This document shows positions 45,660 to 57,175 of a stretch of 64,000 nucleotides of DNA, piece by piece. A program made the position numbers and the translations under genes. This DNA is from Branchiostoma lanceolatum (taxonomy: Eukaryota; Chordata; Leptocardii; Amphioxiformes; Branchiostomatidae), in NCBI RefSeq assembly GCF_035083965.1, contig NC_089726.1, positions 12,901,501 through 12,965,500 of the forward strand, written 5' to 3'. Under the pieces are notes generated by a model that saw nothing but the letters and a program-made list of their open reading frames with translations, did not search any database and was not told where the DNA came from. Position 1 is the stretch's first letter, and the number at the start of each line of letters is the position of its first letter.

Positions 45660-48116
45660 TTAAGCAGAGGTATCGGCGCCGAGGGTCTCCTGGAACTGGT
45701 TGGTGACGGAGCCGGCAATGGCCTGGGCGTCATCAACGTAGGGCTGGACAACGGCTCCGAGCTGGCCTGTAGGGGGAGAGGTGTATGTAACATTTTAATC
45801 TCATATCGTGCAGCTGCACTGTGGAATCAGGTTAAATAGGGCTCATCTTATGGTTTCATTTTCGTAGTCTTTCCCCGACCAAAATCTACTAATAACTATA
45901 TCTGAATGTGTTACGTAGAGGCCAACCTGTCCAACCAACTGTGGTACGATTACCGAACTGTTAGTTCACTTTCAGCTGCCTAAGTAACTGTACAAATGCT
46001 CAGGTCTTTGTGAGTGACAGTGTGAGTATTACATTTTACAACATCTATGTTCCTGAATGGTTTAGCGGTGCATGAGTGTAACACTTTAAAATACCTTAAA
46101 TAAAAAATAATACATTCTGTTTTCTGAGTTTCATACGTTTACAGCCGCTAAGTACGTACCGGCGGTCTGCTGGAGAGTGTTGTTGATGTTGTCGACAAAG
46201 TTGGTCGCGTGGTCAACAATCTGTTGTCCTGCAGCGGTGGCGGCGTCAACAAGCTGTCAACAGACGAAGGAGAAACACAAACAAGGTTAGGTGAATGTTT
46301 ATATCATATACGTTGGGAGATAGTAGTACAGTATTGACCCATTGTGTGACCACTGTCCCCTACATTTTCCTTATAAGATCTAATGGTAGTCTTATAGATA
46401 GAAGTACAGTGTGTTATGCTGCAGCTGCAGTATTTTTGCGTTACCTGGTTGAAGGACTGTGTGGCAGCATCCACAACAGGCTGGAAGAGCTGGCCGGCGG
46501 CGGCGCTGAGGTCGTCAAAGAAGCCACGCCTCTTGGCCTGGAGTTACGGAAGGGGGCGAAATGTGAACGCTTTGTGTCAACGTCAACAACGTTCTCGATA
46601 CTTTCCTTACAAATCCTGCACAACGTCCACAAAAGTATCAAGATTAATTTCTTTTCATCTGGAGACAGAAGAGACTCACCATTTTGCTGAGAGACTTGGT
46701 CAGCTGCACCATCATCTGCTGAGCGCGCTTCTTCATCACCCCCTTGCTCTTCTTGTTGATCATCTTCATATCAACTGAAAAAAATATGGAGGATGATTTT
46801 ATGTTGGAACAAAGGTTAAAAACGCACAGTGATGCAGGATAGTCATGGATTATGAAGGACACTCAATGCAATATAACTATTTCTTATGCAAGTGAGAACA
46901 GATTTCATAGAGAGATTTGATGGCGAGACCAGGGACTGACAATAAATCATGACTTTCCATCAGTATTTCATTCACCAAAGAAAAGTATATATTCGAGATT
47001 TGTCACCGTGTTATAAAGAGACGTGATTGAACTCCTCTATTGGTTAATGGTAGAACCCTCGTTTCCGATATCTAAAGTTGACGAGGTTGAAAGAGACGTT
47101 GGTAAGAGCTGTTGTGTTAGATAACAGTATATCTGTTCTGGACTGAACAGAGTTTGCATCTTTTTGTATTCACAAAACATAAAACACACAAAAGGGACAA
47201 GAGAAAGTAGCGACGTACTAAAGTTAACTTTATCCTCGCCGCCACTTGTAAAGCTAAAAAATTAGATCTCCAACAAGGCAATCAAAGATACGGATGATAA
47301 GAATACAAAAACAAGAACGGTGTTCTCACCCAGCATCTTCTCGGAGCTGTCGAACATGTTGGCGACGCTGTCCTGGAGGTTCTGGCTGATCTCCTGCACG
47401 GCGCCGATCACGACCTGCTCCAGCCACTGGATGCCGCTCTGCAGCACGTCCACCAGGCCGCCGACCATGTCGAACCTGCTCCCGGAGCCGGTGATCAGGC
47501 CGGTCAGCGACTCTCCTGCGTTTTGTATGGCTTCTCCCACCAACTGTTGGGCAGCCTGGCCGAGCACGGGCACGTAGGTGTCGATGAGGTCTGGATTGAA
47601 TGAAAAGTGACGTGTAAGGATGATTTTTCGAAATTTCAAACAATGAGCCAGAGTAGGCGTCGCGTAGGAGTGTGTTTGGGCCAAAACCGAGAGGTCCTTT
47701 GTCCGAATCCCCTCACATGCCACTGATTTTGTGCCCTTGCCACTGATGCTTTGCAATTTACACGACTTTCCTCACTCCATCCAGATGTAAAAATGGGTAC
47801 CTTACTAAGGTCTGGAAGCTAAAAAGCGGTGGAAGGAGAGGGGTGGACTCCGCCTTCAAATACCGTGCCCTAGACACGGTGGATTACAACCCACTGCCAC
47901 TACTTGCTCAAAAAGGCAATCGGACTACCTCTACATTTTGTCAGGTGATAACTGAAAACACTAACCACACAACTATGAGTACTAACTTTGGGCGGTTTGC
48001 TGGGCGTGGTCCACGATCGGATTCACGAGCTGGTCCTGCACTCCGTCCCACAGGTCGCTCCAGAAGTCGGCGCGGGCGCACGCCACCAGGGCGAAGAAAA
48101 TAATGAACTTCTTCAT
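45660..48116 (-). CDS. Paralog B of the secreted helical protein family
   Basis: Six exons (48116-47987, 47590-47330, 46774-46680, 46537-46445, 46253-46160, 45766-45660) with phases 1,1,0,0,1 give 259 residues. A signal peptide (MKKFIIFFALVACARA) is followed by DFWSDLWDGVQDQLVNP, then exon 2 with DTYVPVLGQAAQQLVG. This copy lacks the TEIGQILHDG motif and the KRQ site and has instead a longer amphipathic run (LVDVLQSGIQWLEQVV). Exon 3 is cationic (MKMINKKSKGVMKKR), exon 4 begins AKRRGFFDDL, and exons 5-6 match the other copies (LVDAAT..GQQIVDHATNFV; PYVDDAQAIAGS). The mature protein has no cysteine. Function is unknown. Part of exon 2 is nearly identical to paralog C at DNA level. Confidence 0.85.
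47690..47905 (-). repeat. Dispersed SINE-like repeat in intron 1 of paralog B
   Basis: Read on the minus strand it contains GCAGTGGGTTGTAATCCACC, GGTACCCATTTTTACATC, GGAGTGAGGAAAGTCGTGTA and CAGTGG. The same blocks in the same order occur on the plus strand at 57036-57175. A family identity beyond that is not claimed. Confidence 0.65.
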
Positions 48117-48249
48117 CTAGAATGTAAAAACAAATTCCTGTATTTTACAGTTCTGCATATGTTAGTGTTAACGTTGAATAGAATGTTACAAAAAAAAAAA
48201 ACTTGATTAATAAACTGAGTGCTATAAAACAAAATCGTTGGACAGCTTA

Positions 48250-48340
48250 CTTTGAATAAATGTCTTGAGTCGGTACGCGGTGCTCACGACAGTACAGTCT
48301 GCAGGTATGTGACACACACCCGCCCATCTCCCGTATTTAT
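48250..48340 (-). promoter_or_regulatory. TATA-like promoter and non-coding exon 1 of paralog B
   Basis: ATAAATA on the minus strand (48340-48334) precedes a likely 5' UTR exon ending TTATTCAAA with a GTAAGC donor at 48249. ACAACAGGTG (plus strand) is at 48357-48366, matching paralog A. The TSS near 48305 is inferred. Confidence 0.6.
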
Positions 48341-48366
48341 GTCTGTCCTGTGAGACACAACAGGTG

Positions 48367-49068
48367 ACAATCAGGAAACGCATCTTCCTCAGGGGGAGGT
48401 AAATAATGTTTGTTTTTACACTGAGGTAAATTGGAGAGTTTATTTGCTAGATTTCGTCAAGATCGGCGCTAGATTTCGTCCCTCATGTTATCATTGGAGA
48501 CATCAAAGTGCGTCATAGTTTTACTTCCCTTGATTAATTTGCAACGATGACGTAACATTCCTGTACATATTGTGTCACACACTAACATAACCCTGCTACT
48601 TGTATAGTATAAAGCTGATGGACTTATAAATGGTTTGTCCTTTGTTGCACTACCACAGCAACGGTCATACTGCAACGTTTTGCTGCATCGTTTGTTGCAG
48701 CCTGGTGTCACCATCACTGGGCAGAAATGCACGTGATAGATCGGATAGGGCACCCTGCGTCAGTGACCTTAGACCACGCCTATATGACATCACCGACAAT
48801 TTTCAGCAATGATGATAAGGGCGTTTCCGTCTCTATGGACCAACTCGTCGACTTTAGGACTGAACTTTGTCACTGCCACTGTGAATTAAGTAAAGGGAAG
48901 ACTTTAACCCTGATAACTAACTGTGAATTGTATTCGGAGTTATCTACGTTCATTTATGCTTGATCCATCTGTTGAGGCGTCATTGAGACAACAGGAAATT
49001 ATCCTACCGGCTATTGGTTCCGCCGGATCACTGATGGCCTCGCGCCCTCGCCTCTGTGTGCCTGTAGG
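48367..49068. other. Intergenic, upstream of paralog B
   Basis: On the minus strand AAAACAAACATTATTTACC, a forkhead-type motif candidate, lies close to the promoter of paralog B. No gene is supported. Confidence 0.4.
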
Positions 49069-49356
49069 ATGTGCGCTGAGATTAACGTGCAGTTATCGAG
49101 CAGGAATGTTCCGGCGGAACAAACAAGCATTCCTCATTTTTTACTCCACTGCCCTAACTACAGTTATCAACGCTCATGCCTCCTTGACAGACTTGTAAAC
49201 TTGAAAATAGCTTTGTTAGATATTGATACTTTATCTGATAATGCTTTCGTACACCTTTTGCTTAATGGATCTTCTTTGTTACCATCAAATATCAATGTGC
49301 AAACTCGGTTTATAACTCAACTGTATATATTGGATACTAAGCGTTTTCATAATTAA
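49069..49356 (+). pseudogene. Truncated LINE ORF2 C-terminal fragment
   Basis: The plus-strand frame reads IPHFLLHCPNYSYQRSCLLD, then LSDNAFVHLLLNGSSL and LYILDTKRF. This lines up with the last residues of the intact LINE ORF2 (SHFLLHCP..QR..LLDQL, LSDDAIKHLLIYGSSL, IILTKRF). It is a related but diverged, 5'-truncated copy in opposite orientation to the intact element. Its 3' UTR probably continues toward 49560. Confidence 0.75.
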
Positions 49357-51100
49357 GCTAATGAATTGTTTTTGTTATATGTATCATTATTCGCACCTCG
49401 ATTACTGCATGACATTGTATCATTCCCGTACTGTTAATGTTTCATACTTCGTCACATGTTTTGTTCCTTGTGTTTAGTGATGTCGCTTAAATAAGCGTGT
49501 TTGCCTGAGTGCGGCGTCACAATGTGTTGTTTTTTTGATGTTGCAATAATTTTCTTTAACACGTGTTGGGCTGTTGACGAGCCTCACGTAGCTTGATACG
49601 ATATAGAAGGCCACTGTAATTTTCTTCCAACAGTAAAACGCTGGATGGGAAGGCGGTCTCGTGTCGATGTTGTAATGTTATGATTAACGGCGACACATTC
49701 TCGACACATAACAGTCTGTCGTACTAAGACTTAGTTAAACTACTTCTGTTGATCCACTCTGTTTTGCAAAGTGCGCTTTTGCCACCCTCGATTGACAAAC
49801 ATTACCGTGTATATTATAGCGATTTGTGCAATTAGGCCATGGTGATTCAATTATGTGGATGACATCCGCGCGCGCGTCAATTTTCGTCCGTTTAAAGAAA
49901 ACGTTTTTTTACTATAATACTATAAATCGTACAAAGCAGCTGGAAAATGAGAAAATATGCGTAAATTGCAAATAAAGTAGTATCGAAAAACGGATACTAC
50001 TGTCTTAGAATGCCAAAGTCCATTCGAAAGTCGAAGAAGATGTGATAGAACATAAATGAAGACTATTGATTGTTTGGTATACCATACTCCATGTGTTTAG
50101 GCATTTGTTCAACCTTCCTGACCACGTAGATTTTATGATAAAGGAACTCTTTTTTGCCAAACGTTTTTTTTATTATTATTCGCACACACGCATCAGAAGA
50201 TGTCATCCATATAATCAAATCAACATGGCCTTAACCAAATCAATTGCAACATGGTCTTAACCAAATCAATTGCAACATGGCCTTAACCAAATCAACATGG
50301 CCTTTACCAAAAAGCAACATTAGTTCCTTCAGATCAGGTGATGGACCATTTCACACTGCAGTGTGGCTCTATTATCGCAGGTGTCGACAGAGGGCGTGCG
50401 ATTGAGAAAGTACCAGTTAGAAAGCGCCGTTACACCACAAAATATGCAGTTTATTCTGCTTGATCTATTCCCAGTATTCGCGTAGATCAAATATTCACCT
50501 GGGTTTTTACTTTGGTTGAAAAGAATGAATAAAAGGTGACTATATTTGTAGCTTTTTGAGGTCGAAATTCGAATGATTAATATCATCAGATAATTCTTTC
50601 ACCCGAGTGTGATATGCCCCTAGGATTTTTCTTTGGAACTACAGAGTACGAGCGTATAAATCCTGCAGCGCACTAGCATGACATATTGGCGAATGGTTAC
50701 CGTTGCAAAGCTACCCGACAGCGACACTGTTTCTTCATCTGCACGGGTCCGGTGGTGCACAAAAGCTCTTCAAATGATCTTGCTCTTCAAATGCGAAGAG
50801 TTCGACAGTTCTGTCCCGAATTCTTTTTTTCATCCCTCTCTTTTACAGCGAATCTGCTTATGTTGGTCAACGGCTTGGGCTAATTGTGGCAATGCTACAT
50901 GACTGATAGAATGACGCTATGATTTTTTAAAAATCTGTACCTACTGACGACTCACAATTGTATATCTGTTTCTGAATTGGTTATTAAACATTGCCCATAG
51001 TTTGTCTTTATCTATACTGTTCATTATTGTAGACAAATATCTAATCTGTACACTCATCGTCAAAGGACACTCGACAAGCAGAAATTTCTTTCTAGTCAAT
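49357..51100. other. Intergenic between the LINE fragment and paralog C, with a short tandem repeat
   Basis: At 50217-50312 a unit of about 27 bp (TTAACCAAATCAATTGCAAC then ATGG) repeats two to three times with a shortened last copy. The rest is AT-rich unique sequence without a supported gene. Confidence 0.6.
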
Positions 51101-51106
51101 TTTATT
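51101..51106 (-). terminator. Polyadenylation signal of paralog C
   Basis: AATAAA on the minus strand lies 89 bases after the stop codon of paralog C. Confidence 0.8.
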
Positions 51107-51194
51107 CATTCTAGGATCTCGCGCGGTGATTTTGCGTGGTGTAGTTGCCGATGTTGAATATGACTGCAACTCGGTTCCGTCGCTGCTTGTTTCT

Positions 51195-53835
51195 TTAAGC
51201 GGTGGTGTCATCGCCGAAGGTCTGCTGGAACTGGTTCTGGATGGAGGAGACGATAGTCTGGGCGTCATCGACGTACGGCGTGGCGACGTCCAGGATGTCC
51301 TCTGTTGTACGATAAAACAAGACCGAACAGATTACAGATTATCCTTTCTGTCCTTTATTGAACTGTTTTTCTGTCCCTTCCCCCTCCTCAACACACAAAT
51401 ACTGCTTGGCGAAAAGACATAAATTTCTAGTTTCTTGTAGAATATATTCTTGAGTCAAAAATTTCACTGGTCATCGAATTCCAAAAACAAAGTAGGAACA
51501 TGTTGTATGATGTTGGCCATTGTAGTTTGAATTGAAGGTATCCAATGTAAATTCAGTGTACTGTGGTCAAACGCGTTTCTAGTCCTCTTTGCTCAAGCTC
51601 CATTTCAGAAAGAGTACCTTTGATAAAACGTTTCTCTGTTAGGTTTATGAAACTTCTGTTCGTGCTTACGGTAGGTCTGCTGCAGCTGGGCGCTGACGTT
51701 GTTGACCAGGTTGCTGCCGTGGTCAAGGATCTGCTGTCCAGCCTGGGTGGCGGTGTCAACGAGCTGCAGGACAAATGTCAATCACGTGACTCCAACTGCC
51801 ACCATACGCATAATTTACTACAATCTTGCTACGATTTACATAAAGATGTTGTTACCTGATATACGTTCCTTAGTCTTTTGTACCAAGAATATGATATCTG
51901 TGGTAGGTCCACTGTTAGATGACGATAGAACTTTCTAAAACGTAGCTATGAGGTGAATATGTGAATGTGCATATAAATGTGGAATGTATGTATAACCACA
52001 ACTTACGCCGTTGAAGATGGCGGAAGCCTGGTCGATGGCGGGCTGGAAGATGGTGGACACACCGGAGGCCAGGGAGTCGAAGAAACCGCGGGTCTGTTCA
52101 CAAGGAGAAAGATTCTTCACCAGGGGAAAAAATCTCACTAAAATGGAATGAGCGGGAAAAACGAGGAGGTTTCTAACGCCCCGCTGCTGAAGTAACGTTG
52201 CACCATAGTACTGACAAGGATTAAACTGGTAGGGCACAACAAAACAATATAACAGAAAACATGTCTTTTTGTACAAGTACCAAGTCATTACGCTTCAAAA
52301 TGCCACAAAGGGTAGTTAACACTGAGCTGAAACCTTTAAGGTAATTTCTTTTTGAACAGTCTCAATTGGTGTATGCTCGGAAATCTGAGATGACAGAGAA
52401 GTGTGGTCTACCTTCTTGGAGATAGCATAGTTCAGGGTCTTCATCATCTTCTGGCCGGCCTTCTTGATGTTCATCTTACCCTTGATGGACATGCGGATAA
52501 GGGAGCCTGAAAAAAAGGAGACATCTTACACACAGGTATGTTTCTCAATAACTATTCAACTCATTAAGAACTTTTGAAAATGACTCAACACAAAGTACTT
52601 AAAATGATTTAAATGAAAGTTATTTGACGATAATAAACACTGTCTGTAAATATTCTATAAAATCTCTACATTAATTAAAAGGACTTTGTTTTTTCCGCGG
52701 TGTTAGTAGCTTCTGACTGTAATGTCGTCACTACTATAAAGTTTTAAAAGGGTTAATTCGGGTGGCGCGCATCTCCGTTTCAATAGCCGTTGGGCCACAC
52801 AACTCTGTGCAATCACTACAGCAGGGGACTGGGCTAGGCTACTGGTAGTGGTGTTTATTCAGCTACCATACTCTTTCACTGGCGCTATTAGTGCTAAGTA
52901 GAGAACGCAGTATGAACCATTTTCGGCTGGGGATCAAACTCACGACCTGCCGTATGCAAGGCGAGCATTCTACCGACTAGGTCATTATGTCACTACTGTG
53001 TGGGATAGAGATGCTGTACCTCTGGTGGCGGGGGCGGGGTCAGAGCCGAAGAGGTTCTGCACGGTCTGGGTGACGGTGTTCTGCACGTTCTGGATGGCAG
53101 TGGTGGCGCCCTCCAGGACCCCCATGATGCCGTCGTGGATGATCTGTCCGATCTCGGTCTGCAGGGTGGCGGCCTGACGCTTGGACCCGCCGCTGATGAG
53201 GCCGGTCAGCGACTCTCCTGCGCTTTGTATGGCTTCTCCCACCAACTGTTGGGCAGCCTGGCCGAGCACGGGCACGTAGGTGTCGACAAGGTCTGGAAGT
53301 AGAAGAGGGATCAGCGTGTATTTTGGTATGTAAGTATCCGCGTTGGCGTTGCTGCCATAGGAGAGTAAATCCGTTTTTCTAGAACGGTGCAAAAATTCAA
53401 CATTGCTTTTGCATTTTTCTTGCATCTATTGATGCTGTACAGTATACGTAATAGCTGTGATGTATGTAAGACAGATTCGGCTTGTGCCAAACAAAAAAGA
53501 ATCATAAGAATTATATTATATTATTGTAACTGAATCCGAAATGAGACGGAAACGGCACAAAATTCCTTCAAATGGAGCATGCATGAAAGTAATTTGGTTT
53601 AGTGATACCAATTGGTATGTACAGCGTATGTAAGAACTCTAATTCAGTTGGGATTTCTTTCCCACCATCAAAGCAGTTCCTAGGATAGGAGTCTGTACTT
53701 ACTCTGTGCGGTCTGCTGGGCGGTGTCGATGACACCCTGGAACGCGGCGGTGGCTGCAGCGGCCAGATCGTCCAGGAGACTGGCCTGGGAGCCGCCGCAG
53801 AAAGCGAGGAGAGCGAAGATGACGAAGGCCTTCAT
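51195..53835 (-). CDS. Paralog C of the secreted helical protein family
   Basis: Six exons (53835-53703, 53292-53020, 52506-52412, 52093-52007, 51763-51670, 51301-51195) with phases 1,1,0,0,1 give 262 residues. A signal peptide (MKAFVIFALLAFCGGSQA) precedes a helical Ala-rich region. Exon 2 has DTYVPVLGQAAQQLVG, GGSKRQ and TEIGQIIHDG and is exactly as long (273 bases) as in paralog A. Exon 3 carries nine Lys/Arg and no acidic residue (SIKGKMNIKKAGQKMMK) and is followed by KKTRGFFDSL. Exons 5-6 give LVDTATQAGQQILDHGSNLV and PYVDDAQTIVSS. There is no cysteine after the signal peptide. Exons 5-6 are closest to those of paralog D. Confidence 0.86.
52757..52986 (-). repeat. tRNA-derived SINE in an intron of paralog C
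   Basis: The minus-strand head has a Pol III A-box-like TAGTCGGTAGAATG and a B-box-like GAGTTTGATCCC at tRNA spacing. A body follows, ending in GTGTGGCCCAACGGC and GAAACGGAGATGCGCGCC, a tail type I associate with SINEs of marine invertebrates and amphioxus. It is not a functional tRNA: no closed acceptor stem is seen. Confidence 0.72.
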
Positions 53836-54129
53836 TTTGCTTTGCTTTTAGCGTTGCTGCAAGAGATGAAAGAAAATTAGATTCACCCTGCTGTTTGTAA
53901 AATTTTCAGCTTCATGGTTGACCGATGAAGAAAATTTTTTCACTAAGTTTCAATCTCTATCTCACGTACTCATTTGGGGAGTCTATATTCAACGCTTCGC
54001 AGAGTATAGGAAAGTTCAATTGCACATACTACAGTATGAGATGTGAATGAGCGAGGTCCAGCATGGGACGATCGTCGTCTTAATAAAATCAGAAAAACAC
54101 ACGACAGTATAGTATCAGAAAGAACTCAC

Positions 54130-54203
54130 CTTGAGTTGCTGGTAGCGCAAGATCTGAGCTTGAATCAAGTGAGGCAGAGTATGGACAGGTGAGCTGATTT
54201 ATA
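54130..54203 (-). promoter_or_regulatory. TATA promoter and non-coding exon 1 of paralog C
   Basis: TATAAA on the minus strand (54203-54198) is followed by a likely 5' UTR ending GCAACTCAAG with a GTGAGT donor at 54129. The TSS near 54170 is inferred from spacing. Confidence 0.65.
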
Positions 54204-55164
54204 GTGTGAGTGAGTGAACGTGGCAGCTGGCTCCACACCTACTGTCTGACATCATGTCCGCCGGTGATGTCTCCCTCCTCGTACCACCACACATTACGAG
54301 TCACAGTATATTAATTCTAGAGGACATCGGTACAGGGTTACAGGAAGAATAAACAAGAATTAATGGTGATTCGCATTTTTCCCTCCTGTCCGGGGTGTTC
54401 CTATCTATCCAGGACAGGGACAGTGTATGCAGCTGACTCGAGAAGACATGTTCCCCGGACCCGGGTCGCTGGTAGAGGGACAACTTTGTACATAATGGAG
54501 ATGATGAAATATTTAACAGCAAAGGGGTAATGACCTTAGGCTTAGACGATAGAAATCATTTCGGCAATTTTCAAGTCTTCAGGTGGTACACGGTGCGTTG
54601 AATATGTCAGGTGCATTGGGTATTTTCATATCTTCAGGTAGATACTTCAAAGACAAAGCTGGTGGCCAAGGTAAGTTCATGTACCCAATGTTCATGTTGA
54701 GTGTACGATGAACACAGACAAAGGGCGTCCGGGACACTTCACACTGAACCTGTAGTGACTAATGACAAATGTAACGTTATAGTTAGGTGTGGCTAGTGCC
54801 AAGGATTGTCAGCTCCTAGATCCTGTAGCATCTTGATATATCTTCTAAACTGTTATCGAAATACTTCTATCGCGTTACAAATGAATACTATATAGGCTAT
54901 GTATGAATATTTATTTCACACTACTTGGTACACGTTTCAAATTAGTTGCATTTTAGTGGAAAAGTTTTTTTGTCACCTATCGGTCAGTGACCCGTCTGAG
55001 TCTTATCTCCAGCCGTACGAGTCAATGTTAGTTTGGTAATTTCATTATCAGCTGCACACGGCTTACACACTGTTCATTTTGTCTAAGCAAACAGAAATAC
55101 TTTCTACACCATTAAAATTGGCAAAAGTTGGAAAGGTTGATACGTTACTTTCAATGATATCAGG
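54204..55164. other. Intergenic sequence upstream of paralog C
   Basis: No gene, RNA or clear repeat is supported. It likely holds distal regulatory sequence of paralog C. Confidence 0.4.
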
Positions 55165-55370
55165 TATATCCCTGTAGCTCAACTGGTAGCAGCCTCACAG
55201 TTGAGCTCCTGGTTCCTTTTAGTTGATAACTGGGGGGACTCCGGTCCGAATCCGGGGAAGGGCGTCCTGGTTGAAGCTGCATTCATCTCCCCGAAGGGAC
55301 CTAAAATTGAGTTCCCGTGATCGAGAAAGTGCCTCGAGAACGTTAAAAAGCCTCATTACTCAGATGGCGC
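55165..55370 (+). repeat. tRNA-derived SINE
   Basis: TAGCTCAACTGGTAGCAGCC resembles a tRNA A box and GGTCCGAATCC a B box, with an unusually long gap between them. A body (CTCCCCGAAGGGACC, TTCCCGTGATCGAGAAAGTG) follows. The layout is of a tRNA-derived SINE different from the one at 52757. Confidence 0.55.
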
Positions 55371-55779
55371 CTACTAACTGTACTTCAGATGAATATCACA
55401 AGTCCTGCATTGTAAGTTTCAAGAAGACGGGCCTATATAGCCCTAGCCTGAACATGTGTGCACGTTCGAACTTTGTACGAAATATACGGTTTTCCGTATC
55501 AAATATGTATACAAACTTAGTGATTCCATTCATTTGAAATCATATAAATTTCATGAAACTACAACAATTTACAAATTATAGCTTGACAGTTTTGTGTCAC
55601 TGAACAATCTAGTATTTGCGTTACATCTAATGGCATCCTACAGAAATGACGCAATAACGAAGTAGGGCTGAAAGCTGAGTGTCACGAGCTGTCAGACCAC
55701 ATGAACGTCATGGTTTGTACACGGTACGTCATTTCCGGCCATGTGCTGTTGAGATCGACACACCTAGCTTGTGTGCGTG

Positions 55780-56010
55780 GAAATCAGCTGATATAATCTA
55801 TCCAGAGGGCGGAGGTTCCAACCCCGTTCGGGCATGGTGCGAGGGATTGCTTTCGTCATTTCGTATGGTGACGTAAAGCTGGTGGTCCGTGTATGTGGGA
55901 ACCTCAAGTGACAAACACCTGCATGTAAGAAAATATTCATTGAAAGAGTAGGGGTGATCTGGTGTGCTTTACAGGAAACGCGATATTGCACGTCTACCAG
56001 TTGCACGAAA
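55780..56010 (+). repeat. SINE-like repeat, copy 1 of a second family
   Basis: GAGGTTCCAACCCCGTTCG looks like a B box. It is followed by TATGGTGACGTAAAGCTGGT, GGTGATCTGGTGTGCTTTAC and related blocks. The same blocks occur in order at 60838-61040 inside paralog D. Confidence 0.6.
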
Positions 56011-56150
56011 AAGCATCATGCTTCACCTCAGTTGAGGATAACTGCTTTACGTACCTTTTATGATTATGTAGAAGCCGAACTGAACAAATCTACATTAACA
56101 CAACTAACGCATTAAAAACTGTTTATCAGTCGATTTGCCCGTCAGGACGA

Positions 56151-56211
56151 CTGACAAGAGAAATAACAAAGTAAAATCATTTAAATGATTTTACTTTCTT
56201 ATTTCTCGTCA
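56151..56211. repeat. Near-perfect 61-bp palindrome
   Basis: CTGACAAGAGAAATAACAAA and following bases are mirrored around the centre CATTTAAATG, ending CTCGTCAG. There are only a few mismatches and essentially no loop. Confidence 0.85.
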
Positions 56212-56423
56212 GGGAATTTTACGCAGACCTACACTACAGATAAGCTTCATGTAACCTCTCTGTACCAGACAAAGTTAATGGGTTGGTCGATAAGGTTCCC
56301 TGGTGTACCCAGGTGTTACCGGTAAGTAAATATTAACATGGCCCCGATGGGACGCCTTTCCCATAGCGGTTTGTGGAGGTGGATGTGTGTGTGTCAGCAT
56401 AAACCATACCTTACCTTAGACCT

Positions 56424-56592
56424 TAGATCCTCCCGCAACTTTGTTGCATAGGTCAACTTGGCTTCGTATACTTCTTCTCCAAAGGTTGCGGTCTTGTGCC
56501 GCTGCTGCCATTTCCTCCAATGAATGTAATCCCAGCTTCTTCCCGTCGTTTTGCAGTGTTCGCCTGAGAGTGACCTTAGGCCATAATTAAAT
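56424..56592 (-). pseudogene. RTE-like LINE ORF2 C-terminal fragment
   Basis: The minus-strand frame reads TLRRTLQNDGKKLGLHSLEE, then AQDRNLWRRSI and a stop after GGSKV. Retroelement ORF2 proteins of the RTE group typically end in a WRR..(E/D)...LG....A.DR..WR pattern. It is a short 5'-truncated relic. Confidence 0.6.
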
Positions 56593-57035
56593 GTAATTAT
56601 CTACCGGCAGATCTATCAACCGACAGAACACTTACGCTGTATATGTCCATGTAAGATTAATCAAATTTACTTGGAAGTTTTGTTCAGCATTTCTCAGCTT
56701 CTTTTAGATATCCATAAAACAATCGCCGTTTTTTTGTTTGAAAGAAGTAACACTGGAAGCAAACGTGAACGATACGATGGCATTATCTAAATCATTCATT
56801 AAAGGTCTAGTGACTAGATGGTTGAAACGACGAGTAGATTTGCTCAAAGCAGTAAAGCTAGTGATGACCTTATCTGAGGATACTAATTGAGTAACATAAC
56901 TCAAGTCATCAACAGTGCAGTTGGCTTTGGGGCGTAAATCAAATTAATCATATCGTTCAAACTCTCTATTCGGTATTCATTACTATATTGACCAGAGTGA
57001 GCACCAAAATCCCACAATATACTGTTAATCTATAG

Positions 57036-57175
57036 CATAGACTTTATGAGGCCGTAGGGGCAGTGGGTTGTTATCTACCTCCCCAACCGAATTCAGGTAC
57101 CCATTTTTACATCTAGGTGGAGTGACGAAAGTCGTGTAAAGTGCCTTTCCCGTGGGCACAACATCAGTGGGACGT
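57036..57175 (+). repeat. Second copy of the SINE-like repeat at 47690-47905
   Basis: It contains GGGGCAGTGGGTTGTTATCT, GGTACCCATTTTTACATCT, GGAGTGACGAAAGTCGTGTA and CATCAGTGGG in the same order as the copy in paralog B. Confidence 0.65.

Noticed and set aside
47326-47643. Arg-rich ORF antiparallel or out of frame to exon 2 of paralog B
   Set aside because: Shadow frame of a GC-rich coding exon; splice sites and paralog homology fix the true frame.
52920-52985. Functional tRNA gene on the minus strand
   Set aside because: A and B boxes are present but no closed acceptor stem or standard anticodon arm can be drawn; a SINE tail follows.
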